Below the pieces are notes generated by a model. It did not search any database. It saw only the letters and a program-made list of their open reading frames with translations, and was not told where the DNA came from. From NCBI GenBank assembly GCA_964627805.1, contig CAZVLA010000019.1, positions 1 through 64,000 on the forward strand: a DNA stretch of 64,000 nucleotides. Direction: 5' to 3'. The translations under genes were made by a program, and so were the position numbers. Source of the stretch: CAZAMI01 sp964627805. GTDB taxonomy: Archaea > Thermoproteota > Thermoprotei_A > Sulfolobales > NBVN01. The stretch's first letter is position 1. Each line of letters starts with the position of its first letter. Below are positions 1 to 7,558 of the stretch, piece by piece.

Positions 1-262
1 TCTGAGTTAGTGGCTCAGCTGAGAAGTAGACCGTACCACTACCTGGGTAAGCAATACCTGCCTGTAACTCCGTAGCTACTCCATGCATCACACCACCAGC
101 TATGTAGACGGCAGGTACCCTCAACGTAACGAATCTCATTATTTCGTAACTCCTTAGTAAGGGAACTGACTGAGCAGTCGTTAGTACTGCAGAGGTTATT
201 ACTAGGGTTAGGGCGGCAATACCTAAGTACTTAATTAAGGGGCTCCTCCCCACGCTCCACAC
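1..262 (-). CDS. secreted Lon-like (S16) protease domain protein, 5' end only
   Basis: The gene begins at GTG 262 or GTG 253 and runs off the left edge, so only about 85 codons are visible. The N-terminus is a signal peptide or anchor (GRSPLIKYLGIAALTLVITS, then small residues), which implies export. It is followed by LRVPAVYIAGG and later PGSGTVYFSAEPLTQ. A 'PAV..GG..HGV' strand followed by 'PGSG.VY....PLTQ' is the pattern I know from the N-terminal part of the S16 (Lon) proteolytic domain in secreted archaeal Lon-like proteins lacking the AAA module. The catalytic Ser-Lys dyad would lie outside the window, so the family call is an inference. A possible TATA element (GTTTTAAC on the minus strand, about 283-290) would place transcription start close to the GTG codons, giving a leaderless mRNA. 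Confidence 0.5.
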   Translation of the reverse strand, partial: MWSVGRSPLIKYLGIAALTLVITSAVLTTAQSVPLLRSYEIMRFVTLRVPAVYIAGGVMHGVATELQAGIAYPGSGTVYFSAEPLTQ

Positions 263-421
263 CCTAAGGTAGTTAGGTAGCGAGTTAAAACATATTGCAC
301 AGTAATTGATTAATTAACTCAATTAAGTAGTTAAGTAATTATTGAGTAACTTATGGATGCGGTTCGAACATATTTAAGGAGGTAATGCCTCAAATTTTAT
401 TGGATTAATTAAAAATGTTGC

Positions 422-3097
422 TTAGGTTGATGCTGTAGGTCTCCTTATTCTAAGTACCGCGTAAGCTACTCCGAAGCCTACGATGAAGCCAACGACCGCT
501 AAACCACCAGCTACGTCCCACCTCTGAATTACCTTCTGCTTAGTTACGGTGGTGGTCGTCGTTGATGTACTTACTGCGGTGGTCGTTACGGTTGATACGG
601 AGGTACTTACCTTAGTTAATGTGGTCGTACTCACGGCTGTTGAGGTTACGGTGGCTGTGGTTGTTGCTGTAGTTACTGACGTGGTCGTAGATACTGAGGT
701 AGTGGTTACGGTAGCGGTAGTTGTTGCTGTAGTCGTTACGGTTGCTGTAGTAGTTACTACCGGCTTATGAACTGCTAAGCTAATCCATACTGGGTTAGTT
801 ATCGCTAAGTTACCGTCGCTATCCCACACCATTACTGATACCCATGAAGTATCTAAGCCCTCAGGAACTAACTTACTGACCGGTAACGTAATGGTTAGGT
901 TCTCATTAATTGGTGAGCCCTCAAATACCTTAGAATAGACCACCTCACCCCTACTAATCACTAACATCTTCTTAAGCCCGTTAACAGCCCATAAACTCAA
1001 CTTAATACTTACTTCACCACCCCTAGTAGCTGCTATGGTATCACCGGGTAGTGGGTTCATGAAGATCAGTGGTCCGTAGGACACGAATGTATGCCCGTTC
1101 TTCTCAGCGTAGGCGAAGGCAGTTACTGTAGGCTTACCGGGTATGTACGCGTAGACCCTCGGGTAGCCCGTGTACGGGTTAGCCCATATGTCGTGAGTAT
1201 CTGAGCCACCCGTTAAGTAGTACTTCAGTCCCTCATTCCAGAAGTGCCATAGGGTCTCAACAGTCATGTTGTCGGTCTTATCCCACTTACCGTTAATCTC
1301 AGCAACGTCCCAGTCGGGTGAGTAGGGACCTGGTAGTAATCCCTCCTTCCAGCTCTTGAAGTAGCCACTAGCTGTGTATGGGTGGTTAACCCTAATCACT
1401 ATAGCTCCAGCCTCCCTACACCACTTAAAGATCTGAGCTGGGGTTCCGTTCTTAGGTATTACCTTAGTTACTGGGTATGGGTTGAAGTGACCCCACTTAG
1501 GTGATATCTCAATACTGGGTATGAAGGGCATACCCCTAGTACTTGCCCAGTAAGCAATTACCTTCTGATTAGCTACTGAGTCGTGGTCACTGATGAATGC
1601 GAAGTCAAGTCCAGCAGCTGACTGAGCAACTACTACGTATGGTGGTGGTGTCCTACCGTCGAGTATGTTTGAGTGGTGGTGTAGGTCTGCTGAGTACCAC
1701 CCTAGGTCCTCAGGCCTTATTATTATGTGCACAACCACCTTCTTCTCAACGACACCTCCGGGCGTTACCTTAACGTTAGTTAACTTAACTGGCTTAGATA
1801 TGAAGCCACCTCCGAAGCTAACGCTTAAGTTGTAGGTACCGGGTGCTAGCGTTATCTCAGCAGTACCTAACTTATCGGGTAGTGTGTAGGCTACGTTCTT
1901 GGCTAGGAACCTAATTACTGATGGGTGACCACCACTAATTAGTATCTTAGCGTCTACGGGCTTACCCGTATCGTCCCTGTATACGTGGAGCACTACCTTA
2001 CCTGAGGATAGTAAGTCGTTGAAGTTAGCAGTTACGTTAGCTCCGGAAGCTACCGTAACGGTCTTTACTGAGCTAGGTCCGTAGCCCTCAGCCTCAGCGT
2101 GTAACTCGTAAGTACCTGGCGGTATCGCTAGCATGTATGAACCCATAGCACCTACTCCCCAGCATAGTGGCTTACCATTAACCTCAACAACTACGTAGGG
2201 CTCCTCAACGACCTTACCCTCAACCGTAGTTACCTTACCACTCACGAAGCCTAACTCACCGTGCTTTATGGTGGTTACCGTAGCTAGTACGTCGCAGGTA
2301 CTACCTATTGGGAACATTATTAGGTACGCCTTAAACACCTTAGTCTCTCCAGGTCTTAACGTTACCTTAGTTAGTGGGTCTACCCAGCTAGTTGATGTTG
2401 ATAGTAGTGTGTAGTATGGTGCGTAGAGACCTACTACGTAGTCCTTATAGTAACCACTAACCCAGTCACCGATAACCCCTAACTCACTCTTAGGTGTTGG
2501 TCTGTAGTGCTTGTGGGTTCCGAAGCCAGGTACGAATACCCAGCCCCTCTCTAGGGATAGTGCGAACCCCATTAGTAGGTTCTCGTAGGTTAACTTACCC
2601 TCGTTAGTCACCTTAGCAGTTACTACTACGTAGTTACTCCAAGCGTCTAGGTAGTAAGTTAGTTCTACCTTAATGTCCTTCCAGTAACCAACCTCCTTAA
2701 CCACACCCTCGTAGCTAGTGTTCTTAACTACCTCAACCTTACTTATCTTAGCCCAGTTACCCCAGCCATTAACTAGGAAGCTAAACTGAGCTAACATATC
2801 AATACCTGGCCTACCCTTAACCACGGGTGCGGCGTCTATTAAGTACCCCTTAGGGACTCCCCAAGGTGGTGAAGTACCTATACCGAATGTTATCGCTATG
2901 AACCCATTCATTAGTGTTAAGTCATTCTTATGCCTTGACTCAGCATTTATGATCGGTGATAACCCCCTAATCACCTTAACACCGCCGTAGTAGGCCTTAA
3001 CTGTCTTAGGTACAGTCACGAAGGTTAAGGCACTAACCACTAGTAGAGCTACTAAGGTAATTACTGAAGCCTTAACTAAGGAGCCCCTACTAATCAC
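422..3097 (-). CDS. cell-surface PHP-domain phosphoesterase-like protein with Thr-rich stalk and C-terminal anchor
   Basis: This is an 891-residue exported protein. Residues 8-30 form a signal peptide. An N-terminal beta-rich region (about 40-270) is followed by carboxypeptidase-regulatory-like beta domains (about 285-360 and 365-455). A PHP metal-dependent phosphoesterase domain spans about 465-690: DLHHHSN at 471-477 matches the DxHxH motif, SDHDS at 503-507 the HD motif, NHPY at 571-574 a third ligand, and GSDTHD at 631-636 the terminal DxH. This arrangement resembles the CehA/McbA-like PHP subfamily. Residues 782-852 are an almost pure Thr/Val/Ser stalk, probably glycosylated, and 863-884 a single membrane helix with basic residues inside. 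Most PHP proteins act in the cytosol, so the surface location is unusual. The substrate (phosphoester, nucleotide or sugar phosphate) cannot be read from sequence. It stands alone, divergent from the Pro-rich operon. Confidence 0.8.
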   Translation of the reverse strand: MISRGSLVKASVITLVALLVVSALTFVTVPKTVKAYYGGVKVIRGLSPIINAESRHKNDLTLMNGFIAITFGIGTSPPWGVPKGYLIDAAPVVKGRPGIDMLAQFSFLVNGWGNWAKISKVEVVKNTSYEGVVKEVGYWKDIKVELTYYLDAWSNYVVVTAKVTNEGKLTYENLLMGFALSLERGWVFVPGFGTHKHYRPTPKSELGVIGDWVSGYYKDYVVGLYAPYYTLLSTSTSWVDPLTKVTLRPGETKVFKAYLIMFPIGSTCDVLATVTTIKHGELGFVSGKVTTVEGKVVEEPYVVVEVNGKPLCWGVGAMGSYMLAIPPGTYELHAEAEGYGPSSVKTVTVASGANVTANFNDLLSSGKVVLHVYRDDTGKPVDAKILISGGHPSVIRFLAKNVAYTLPDKLGTAEITLAPGTYNLSVSFGGGFISKPVKLTNVKVTPGGVVEKKVVVHIIIRPEDLGWYSADLHHHSNILDGRTPPPYVVVAQSAAGLDFAFISDHDSVANQKVIAYWASTRGMPFIPSIEISPKWGHFNPYPVTKVIPKNGTPAQIFKWCREAGAIVIRVNHPYTASGYFKSWKEGLLPGPYSPDWDVAEINGKWDKTDNMTVETLWHFWNEGLKYYLTGGSDTHDIWANPYTGYPRVYAYIPGKPTVTAFAYAEKNGHTFVSYGPLIFMNPLPGDTIAATRGGEVSIKLSLWAVNGLKKMLVISRGEVVYSKVFEGSPINENLTITLPVSKLVPEGLDTSWVSVMVWDSDGNLAITNPVWISLAVHKPVVTTTATVTTTATTTATVTTTSVSTTTSVTTATTTATVTSTAVSTTTLTKVSTSVSTVTTTAVSTSTTTTTVTKQKVIQRWDVAGGLAVVGFIVGFGVAYAVLRIRRPTAST

Positions 3098-3136
3098 CTT
3101 AAGTCACCGCAGGAATATCTGAAGGAGCACCTAATA

Positions 3137-3205
3137 ACGTTTAATAAACTACGTAATACGTTTAATAATAGAAAGATTTAAATATAGGGTAAACAGTAGT
3201 TTACC
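3137..3205 (+). promoter_or_regulatory. divergent promoter with 21-bp-spaced direct repeats, TATA box and inverted repeat at the start site
   Basis: ACGTTTAATAA occurs twice, at 3137-3147 and 3158-3168, exactly 21 bp apart (two helical turns). An A/T-rich TATA element (ATTTAAATAT, about 3175-3183) faces the operon at 3220. Immediately downstream lies a perfect inverted repeat with 7-bp arms, GGTAAAC-AGTA-GTTTACC (3188-3205), at the predicted transcription start, where a bound repressor would block initiation. The third gene of the operon encodes an ArsR-type regulator, so autoregulation is a reasonable inference. Confidence 0.5.
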
Positions 3206-3219
3206 GGTGTAAGAAAAAT

Positions 3220-4038
3220 ATGAACCTAGGTAATAAGTACTTAATGGTTATACTCTCAATAGTAGCTATAGCAACGTCCACGTACGCACTCCTAGTAACT
3301 CACCTAGTAAACCCACTAACCTACGCACAAGCGTCAAGCCCTAGTGAATCCCCTGAAGTACCCCCTCCACCACCGCAGCAGCCACAGGATCAAGTTGAGG
3401 AACAATCGAAGGGACCATCAGTAGCTAGCGACTCAAGTACTCAGAACCAACAGCCACCACCACCCCCACCACAACCTACGGGTCAGCGGGGTAGCTTAGG
3501 TAATGAACCACCCAACACTCCTAACGTAGGTAACGCACCACGACCCCCTAAGCAGGGTGGTGCTGGGGAACACCCTAAAGCACCTAGCGGAGGTGGTGAA
3601 GTACCTAAGCCTAAGCAACCACGACCTAAGCCACCTAGGAAGCCGGGGGAGCCTAAGAAGTTAGTTAGTGAGTCAAGTACTGCGGTACCTCCCGAGGTAT
3701 ACGATACCTACAGATTGATTAGTGAGTTAAGTAAGTCGGTAACCTCGTTAAGTAGTGATAAGGCCTCAGTAGCTAATGACCTACTGAACCTAGCTAAGTC
3801 ACTGTACATGAAGTCACTATACTACCTAAAGAAGGGTGATGAGGGACTGGCTAGGGCATACGCTAGAGTAGCTCTTGAGGCACTACATCAAGTAAGTGAC
3901 TTAATACATCACCCACAACCACCAACGCAACCACCTAAACCCCCAGCACCACCTACCCCAGTAAGTACTGAGGAACCACCAAAACCTAAACCACCAGGAG
4001 TAAGTGGTAATGAAGTACCCCCACCACCCAAGCCCTAA
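3220..4038 (+). CDS. exported proline-rich protein with central helical domain
   Basis: This 272-residue protein starts with a signal peptide or uncleaved anchor (about residues 8-28). Residues 40-150 are very rich in Pro, Gln, Lys and Gly, with runs of four to six prolines. Residues about 155-220 form a predicted helical domain containing regularly spaced Leu, Ala and Lys. A second Pro-rich tail (about 222-272) follows. I recognise no enzyme domain. Pro-rich extracytoplasmic segments usually act as spacers or binding tracts, so a structural or envelope-spanning role is the most that can be inferred. It is followed after 10 bases by a small membrane coiled-coil gene and then an ArsR-type regulator, all on the same strand. 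The start ATG lies about 15 bases after the inverted repeat at 3188-3205. Confidence 0.7.
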   Translation: MNLGNKYLMVILSIVAIATSTYALLVTHLVNPLTYAQASSPSESPEVPPPPPQQPQDQVEEQSKGPSVASDSSTQNQQPPPPPPQPTGQRGSLGNEPPNTPNVGNAPRPPKQGGAGEHPKAPSGGGEVPKPKQPRPKPPRKPGEPKKLVSESSTAVPPEVYDTYRLISELSKSVTSLSSDKASVANDLLNLAKSLYMKSLYYLKKGDEGLARAYARVALEALHQVSDLIHHPQPPTQPPKPPAPPTPVSTEEPPKPKPPGVSGNEVPPPPKP

Positions 4039-4048
4039 GTAGTTAGGG

Positions 4049-4270
4049 GTGCCGGGCATGCCTCCACCACCTCCTGAAGCCTACGAGACTATATACCTCC
4101 TACTCCTCTGCGTAGCTGCTGTGATAATTATAGTATTGATAGTTAAGTTAGTCCCTAGTAGGGGAGGGGGTAGTAGTGAGGAGCTTAAGGTACTTATTGA
4201 GGAGTTAATCAAGGAGATTAGGGAGCTTAGGGAGGATATTAGGAAGTTGAGGGAGGAGCTTAGTGAGTGA
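4049..4270 (+). CDS. small membrane protein with C-terminal coiled coil
   Basis: A 73-residue protein, read from GTG 4049 or ATG 4058 (the latter gives MPPPPPEAY). A short Pro-rich head is followed by one hydrophobic helix (about residues 16-35) and a highly charged Glu/Lys/Leu heptad-like segment (about 46-73) that should form a coiled coil, most likely in the cytoplasm. The Pro-rich head echoes the proline tracts of the upstream exported protein, so the two may associate at the membrane. It sits second in the three-gene operon, 10 bases after the preceding stop. No family is recognised. Because it is so short, the evidence is the operon position and the clean helix plus coiled-coil layout. 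Confidence 0.65.
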   Translation: MPGMPPPPPEAYETIYLLLLCVAAVIIIVLIVKLVPSRGGGSSEELKVLIEELIKEIRELREDIRKLREELSE

Positions 4271-4280
4271 TTAGGTTAAG

Positions 4281-4613
4281 GTGGTGGGGGTGTCTGAGGG
4301 GGGTAGTGATGCTTGGTCTAGACTATCTAAGTTATTGAGTGCCTTATCAAACCCGACTAGACTTAAGATACTCGCCCTATGTGCTGAGCGTGAGAGGAGT
4401 AGTAAGGAGTTGAGGGAGTTACTAGGTATTTCTAAGCCCCTACTAATAGCTCACCTTAAGGTACTCATGAGGGCTGGGTTAATTGAGTTTAGGGCTGAGA
4501 TCGATGAGGTTAAGTACATAGTTAGGAAGTACTACAGGACTAAGGACTTCAGGATATGCGTTGGTAGGGATGAGTTACTTAAGCTACTTAGGGAGGAGGG
4601 GGTTAAGTCATAA
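4281..4613 (+). CDS. ArsR-family winged-helix transcriptional regulator
   Basis: A 110-residue protein with a single winged helix-turn-helix. The segment LSNPTRLKILALC (about residues 21-33) is the typical first helix of ArsR/SmtB-like regulators. SSKELRELLGISKPLLIAHL (about 40-59) covers the recognition helix, and IEFRAEIDEVKYIVRKYYR is the beta wing. I do not see the ELCVCDL-type metal-binding cysteine motif. The only clear cysteines are isolated (one near residue 33, one near 93), so metal sensing is not supported. It is the last gene of the Pro-rich operon and probably regulates it through the inverted repeat at 3188-3205. Its stop codon region overlaps the convergent ABC ATPase gene by 6 bases. 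Confidence 0.8.
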   Translation: MVGVSEGGSDAWSRLSKLLSALSNPTRLKILALCAERERSSKELRELLGISKPLLIAHLKVLMRAGLIEFRAEIDEVKYIVRKYYRTKDFRICVGRDELLKLLREEGVKS

Positions 4614-5684
4614 CTTAAGGGTAGTTATTCTTGAGCCACCCTCACTGAATAAGTGCATCTTCTTAATCCTTACGTAAGCCCTACCACCCTCCACTAAGCC
4701 CTCATCAGCTAATACCTTAAGTGTTAAGCCTACGTCGGTCCTAACTCTAGCGTACCTCCTAGAACCTGCGTGCTCAATAAGTACTACCTCACCACTTAAG
4801 TGAGTATCTACTGAGTTACTACTAGCTACTGCCTCATCAGGTCTAATACCTACGTAGACGTACTCATTACCCTTAACTAAGTCAGTAAGTCCTAAGGACT
4901 TAATCACTTCATGATTACTCACTACCTTAACTATATTCATTGGTGGGTCACCTATGAAGTTAGCTACGAATACATTAACTGGTTCGTCGTAGAGCTCGTC
5001 AGGAGTACCTACTTGCTGAATAACTCCATTCCTAAGTACAGCTACCCTATCACCTACTGCGAACGCATCTGCTTGGTCGTGAGTCACTAATATAGTCGTT
5101 ATCCCTAACTTACGCTGGAGCTCCTTAACGAACTCCCTAGCAGATACCCTAATCCTAGCGTCTAAGTTACTGAATGGCTCGTCGAGGAGCAGTACCTTAG
5201 GCTGCTTAACTAGTGCCCTAGCAACAGCTACCCTCTGCTGCTGACCACCCGACATGTGCGTTGGTTTCCTGTCGAGTAACTCACTAATACCTAATGCCTC
5301 AGCAACACTCCTAACCCTACGGTCGATCTCCTCCTTAGGTAACTTCTTAATCCTTAATGGGAACGCTATGTTATCGTAGGCAGTCATGTGCGGGTATAGT
5401 GCCCAGTTCTGGAACACCATACCTATGTCCCTATCCTTAGGCTCTACGTAGATACCTTCCTCAGCATCAACAACTACCTTACCACCTATCACTACCCTAC
5501 CCTCCGTAGGTACCTCAAGACCAGCTATGATCCTCAGTAAGGTAGTCTTGCCTGACCCCGAAGGACCTAGGATAACGAAGAACTCACCAGGCTTAATCTC
5601 TAAGTTAACACTCCTTAAAGCAATTACGTTAGGTGGGAATACCCTACTTAACCTCTCAACCTTAATACCTGCTGCTTCAGGCAA
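4608..5684 (-). CDS. carbohydrate ABC transporter ATPase (MalK/UgpC type)
   Basis: The 358-residue ATPase powers the importer encoded directly upstream. Walker A is GPSGSGKTT at about 40-48, the signature MSGGQQQRV at about 144-152, and Walker B LLLDEP near 165-170, followed by the switch histidine in TILVTHDQ. The C-terminal third (about 240-358) is the OB-fold/TOBE regulatory domain typical of MalK/UgpC/MsmK, which separates it from oligopeptide-type ATPases. The start is TTG 5684, seven bases after the permease stop, with AGGTGATG a few bases upstream as ribosome binding site. It is last in the operon binding protein - permease - permease - ATPase. The 3' end overlaps the convergent ArsR gene by 6 bases. 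Confidence 0.92.
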   Translation of the reverse strand: MPEAAGIKVERLSRVFPPNVIALRSVNLEIKPGEFFVILGPSGSGKTTLLRIIAGLEVPTEGRVVIGGKVVVDAEEGIYVEPKDRDIGMVFQNWALYPHMTAYDNIAFPLRIKKLPKEEIDRRVRSVAEALGISELLDRKPTHMSGGQQQRVAVARALVKQPKVLLLDEPFSNLDARIRVSAREFVKELQRKLGITTILVTHDQADAFAVGDRVAVLRNGVIQQVGTPDELYDEPVNVFVANFIGDPPMNIVKVVSNHEVIKSLGLTDLVKGNEYVYVGIRPDEAVASSNSVDTHLSGEVVLIEHAGSRRYARVRTDVGLTLKVLADEGLVEGGRAYVRIKKMHLFSEGGSRITTLKL

Positions 5685-5690
5685 GACTCA

Positions 5691-6587
5691 TCACCTCTTC
5701 ATAGCCCACCCTCTAAAGCCCGTTATGTAGTACTTGTTTAAGAGTACATAAACAAGTATGGGTACGCTCATAGCTAGTATTGAACCAGCCGATAGTAGCC
5801 CCCAATCAACTTGGTACTGACCCTTAAGCCTAGGTAGCATCTGAGTAATCACCATCTTGTTAGGGTCGTAGATAAGCATTAAGGCGAAGAAGAAGTCATT
5901 CCATACCCAAGCGAACTGGAGGACAGCAGCTGAGATTATACCCGGTAGTGATACGGGGAGTACTATCCTGAAGAATATCTCCCTATTACTAGCACCATCA
6001 ACCCTAGCGATCTCCTCAAGCTCCTTAGGTAGTAGTGAGAAGTAGTTCCTTAGGAAGAAGGTAATCCACGGTATACCCCATGAGGAGTGAACGAGTATTA
6101 GTCCTAAGTACGTATTGAGTAAGTGCATGTTGTTAAGCATGAAGAATATAGGTATTATAGTCATTTGCTGAGGTACGGCCATTAGGAATAGCATCATAAT
6201 GAATAAGTAGTTCTTTATTGGGAAGCTAAACCTAGCGAATGCGTAGGCAGCTAGGGCCGCTAGAATAACGGGTATGATTGTCGATGGTACAGCAATTATT
6301 AGTGAGTTAATGAATCCCTTAGCTAGTGAGAACATAGGATTGAATAACGCGTTGTAGTAGTTCTTAAGTGTGAATGTGAATGGGTGTATACTCCACCAAC
6401 CATAAACAGCTACCTCACCGAAGGGCCTTACTGAAGTCATGAAGAGACCTACGAAGGGCAGTATCCATAGTACACCAATAACCCAAGCAACTACATTGAC
6501 TATTAACCACTTAATGGGTGACCTAATAAGTCCCGTAAGTCCTGGCTTAGCCTTACTGAGTAGCTTAACCTTACTCGTCCTCCCCAC
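5691..6587 (-). CDS. carbohydrate ABC transporter permease (MalG type)
   Basis: A 298-residue integral membrane protein with about six predicted helices, the usual size for MalG-like permeases. The EAA loop that docks on the ATPase is visible near residues 188-215 (EEIARVDGASN...LPVSLPG). The N-terminal extension of about 25 residues is basic and cytoplasmic. It starts at GTG 6587, sharing one base with the stop codon of the upstream permease, which indicates translational coupling. Together with the MalF-type partner it forms the substrate channel of the sugar importer. The actual sugar cannot be inferred from the permease alone. Confidence 0.92.
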   Translation of the reverse strand: MGRTSKVKLLSKAKPGLTGLIRSPIKWLIVNVVAWVIGVLWILPFVGLFMTSVRPFGEVAVYGWWSIHPFTFTLKNYYNALFNPMFSLAKGFINSLIIAVPSTIIPVILAALAAYAFARFSFPIKNYLFIMMLFLMAVPQQMTIIPIFFMLNNMHLLNTYLGLILVHSSWGIPWITFFLRNYFSLLPKELEEIARVDGASNREIFFRIVLPVSLPGIISAAVLQFAWVWNDFFFALMLIYDPNKMVITQMLPRLKGQYQVDWGLLSAGSILAMSVPILVYVLLNKYYITGFRGWAMKR

Positions 6588-7552
6588 TACTCACTCACCC
6601 CCTTCAAAGTCATCCTCATCCAGACCACTACGACGGGTATCGTTATTAGGGTGAGTATAGTAGCTACGGCAGCTGATGTTGCGTAGTCTTGAGCCCTAGC
6701 GAAGTAGCTGTACATGAGCAGTGCTAGCACCATCGAAGCACCTCCAGGACCTCCCCTAGTTGATGCGTAGACTATATCGAATATCTTGAGGTCCCACAGA
6801 ATCGTCATAGCTACTACAGTAACTGTTACTGGCTTTAGTAGGGGTATTATGACCTTCCTAAGTATGGTCCAGAAACCAGCACCATCTATTATAGCTGCCT
6901 CAATAACCTCCTTAGGTAATGAAGCAATACCTGCTGAGTACAGCGTTAGGGTGAATCCAGTCCATAACCATACCGAACCAAGTATTAAGGCGAATAGGGC
7001 CGTGTTGGGGTATATCGTCCAGCTCTTAGCTAGGAACCCGAGACCTATGAGTCTTAGGAAGATATTAACAACACCTAAGAACTTATCGAAGGAGTACTCA
7101 ATAAGTAACCCACCAACTATCATAGGTACTACCATACCTAGGAATATCAAGGACCTAATAATGAACCCGCCGCGTACGTTCTGAAGCATGACTGCTAGGA
7201 GGAGACCTATGATTACGGTTAGTGGTAGGTGTATAGCTATCCATATTATATTATGTATTATAGCACCCATAGGGAAGCTTAAGGTCCTTAATCCGTAAGT
7301 ATTAATGAACTCGAAATTCGTGAGTATTCTGTAGTAGTTAATGAGTCCTATAGGTCTATTACCGACTACATTAACACCTATGATTGGGTTTATGTTGAAG
7401 CTAAGAAGTATAGTAGCTACTACAGGGTAAACAACGAAGGTAAAAACAAGTATGAGTCCAGGTATTAAAAAGGTTATTCGGCTTAGGAGTGGACCACCGA
7501 CCTTAGCCATTAGCTTCCTACTTACGTAGTCCCTCCTACTCATTAACCTCAC
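6587..7552 (-). CDS. carbohydrate ABC transporter permease (MalF/UgpA type)
   Basis: A 321-residue membrane protein with about six helices. The EAA loop lies near residues 213-235 (KEVIEAAIIDGAGFW...IPLLKP), as in MalF/UgpA/LacF permeases. It lacks the large periplasmic insertion of E. coli MalF, as is common in archaea. The start can be GTG 7552 or ATG 7543, the latter giving MSRRDYVS. It lies six bases after the binding-protein stop and overlaps the next permease by one base, so the operon is tightly coupled. Confidence 0.9.
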   Translation of the reverse strand: MRLMSRRDYVSRKLMAKVGGPLLSRITFLIPGLILVFTFVVYPVVATILLSFNINPIIGVNVVGNRPIGLINYYRILTNFEFINTYGLRTLSFPMGAIIHNIIWIAIHLPLTVIIGLLLAVMLQNVRGGFIIRSLIFLGMVVPMIVGGLLIEYSFDKFLGVVNIFLRLIGLGFLAKSWTIYPNTALFALILGSVWLWTGFTLTLYSAGIASLPKEVIEAAIIDGAGFWTILRKVIIPLLKPVTVTVVAMTILWDLKIFDIVYASTRGGPGGASMVLALLMYSYFARAQDYATSAAVATILTLITIPVVVVWMRMTLKGVSE

Positions 7553-7558
7553 TTCAGC

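Noticed and set aside
549..770. Val-rich 73-codon frame on the plus strand
   Set aside because: It is the complement of the Thr-rich stalk of the PHP surface protein; low-complexity DNA keeps the other strand open. No start signals or family.
6786..7184. 132-codon frame on the plus strand
   Set aside because: Antisense inside the MalF-type permease gene; no promoter or recognised motif.
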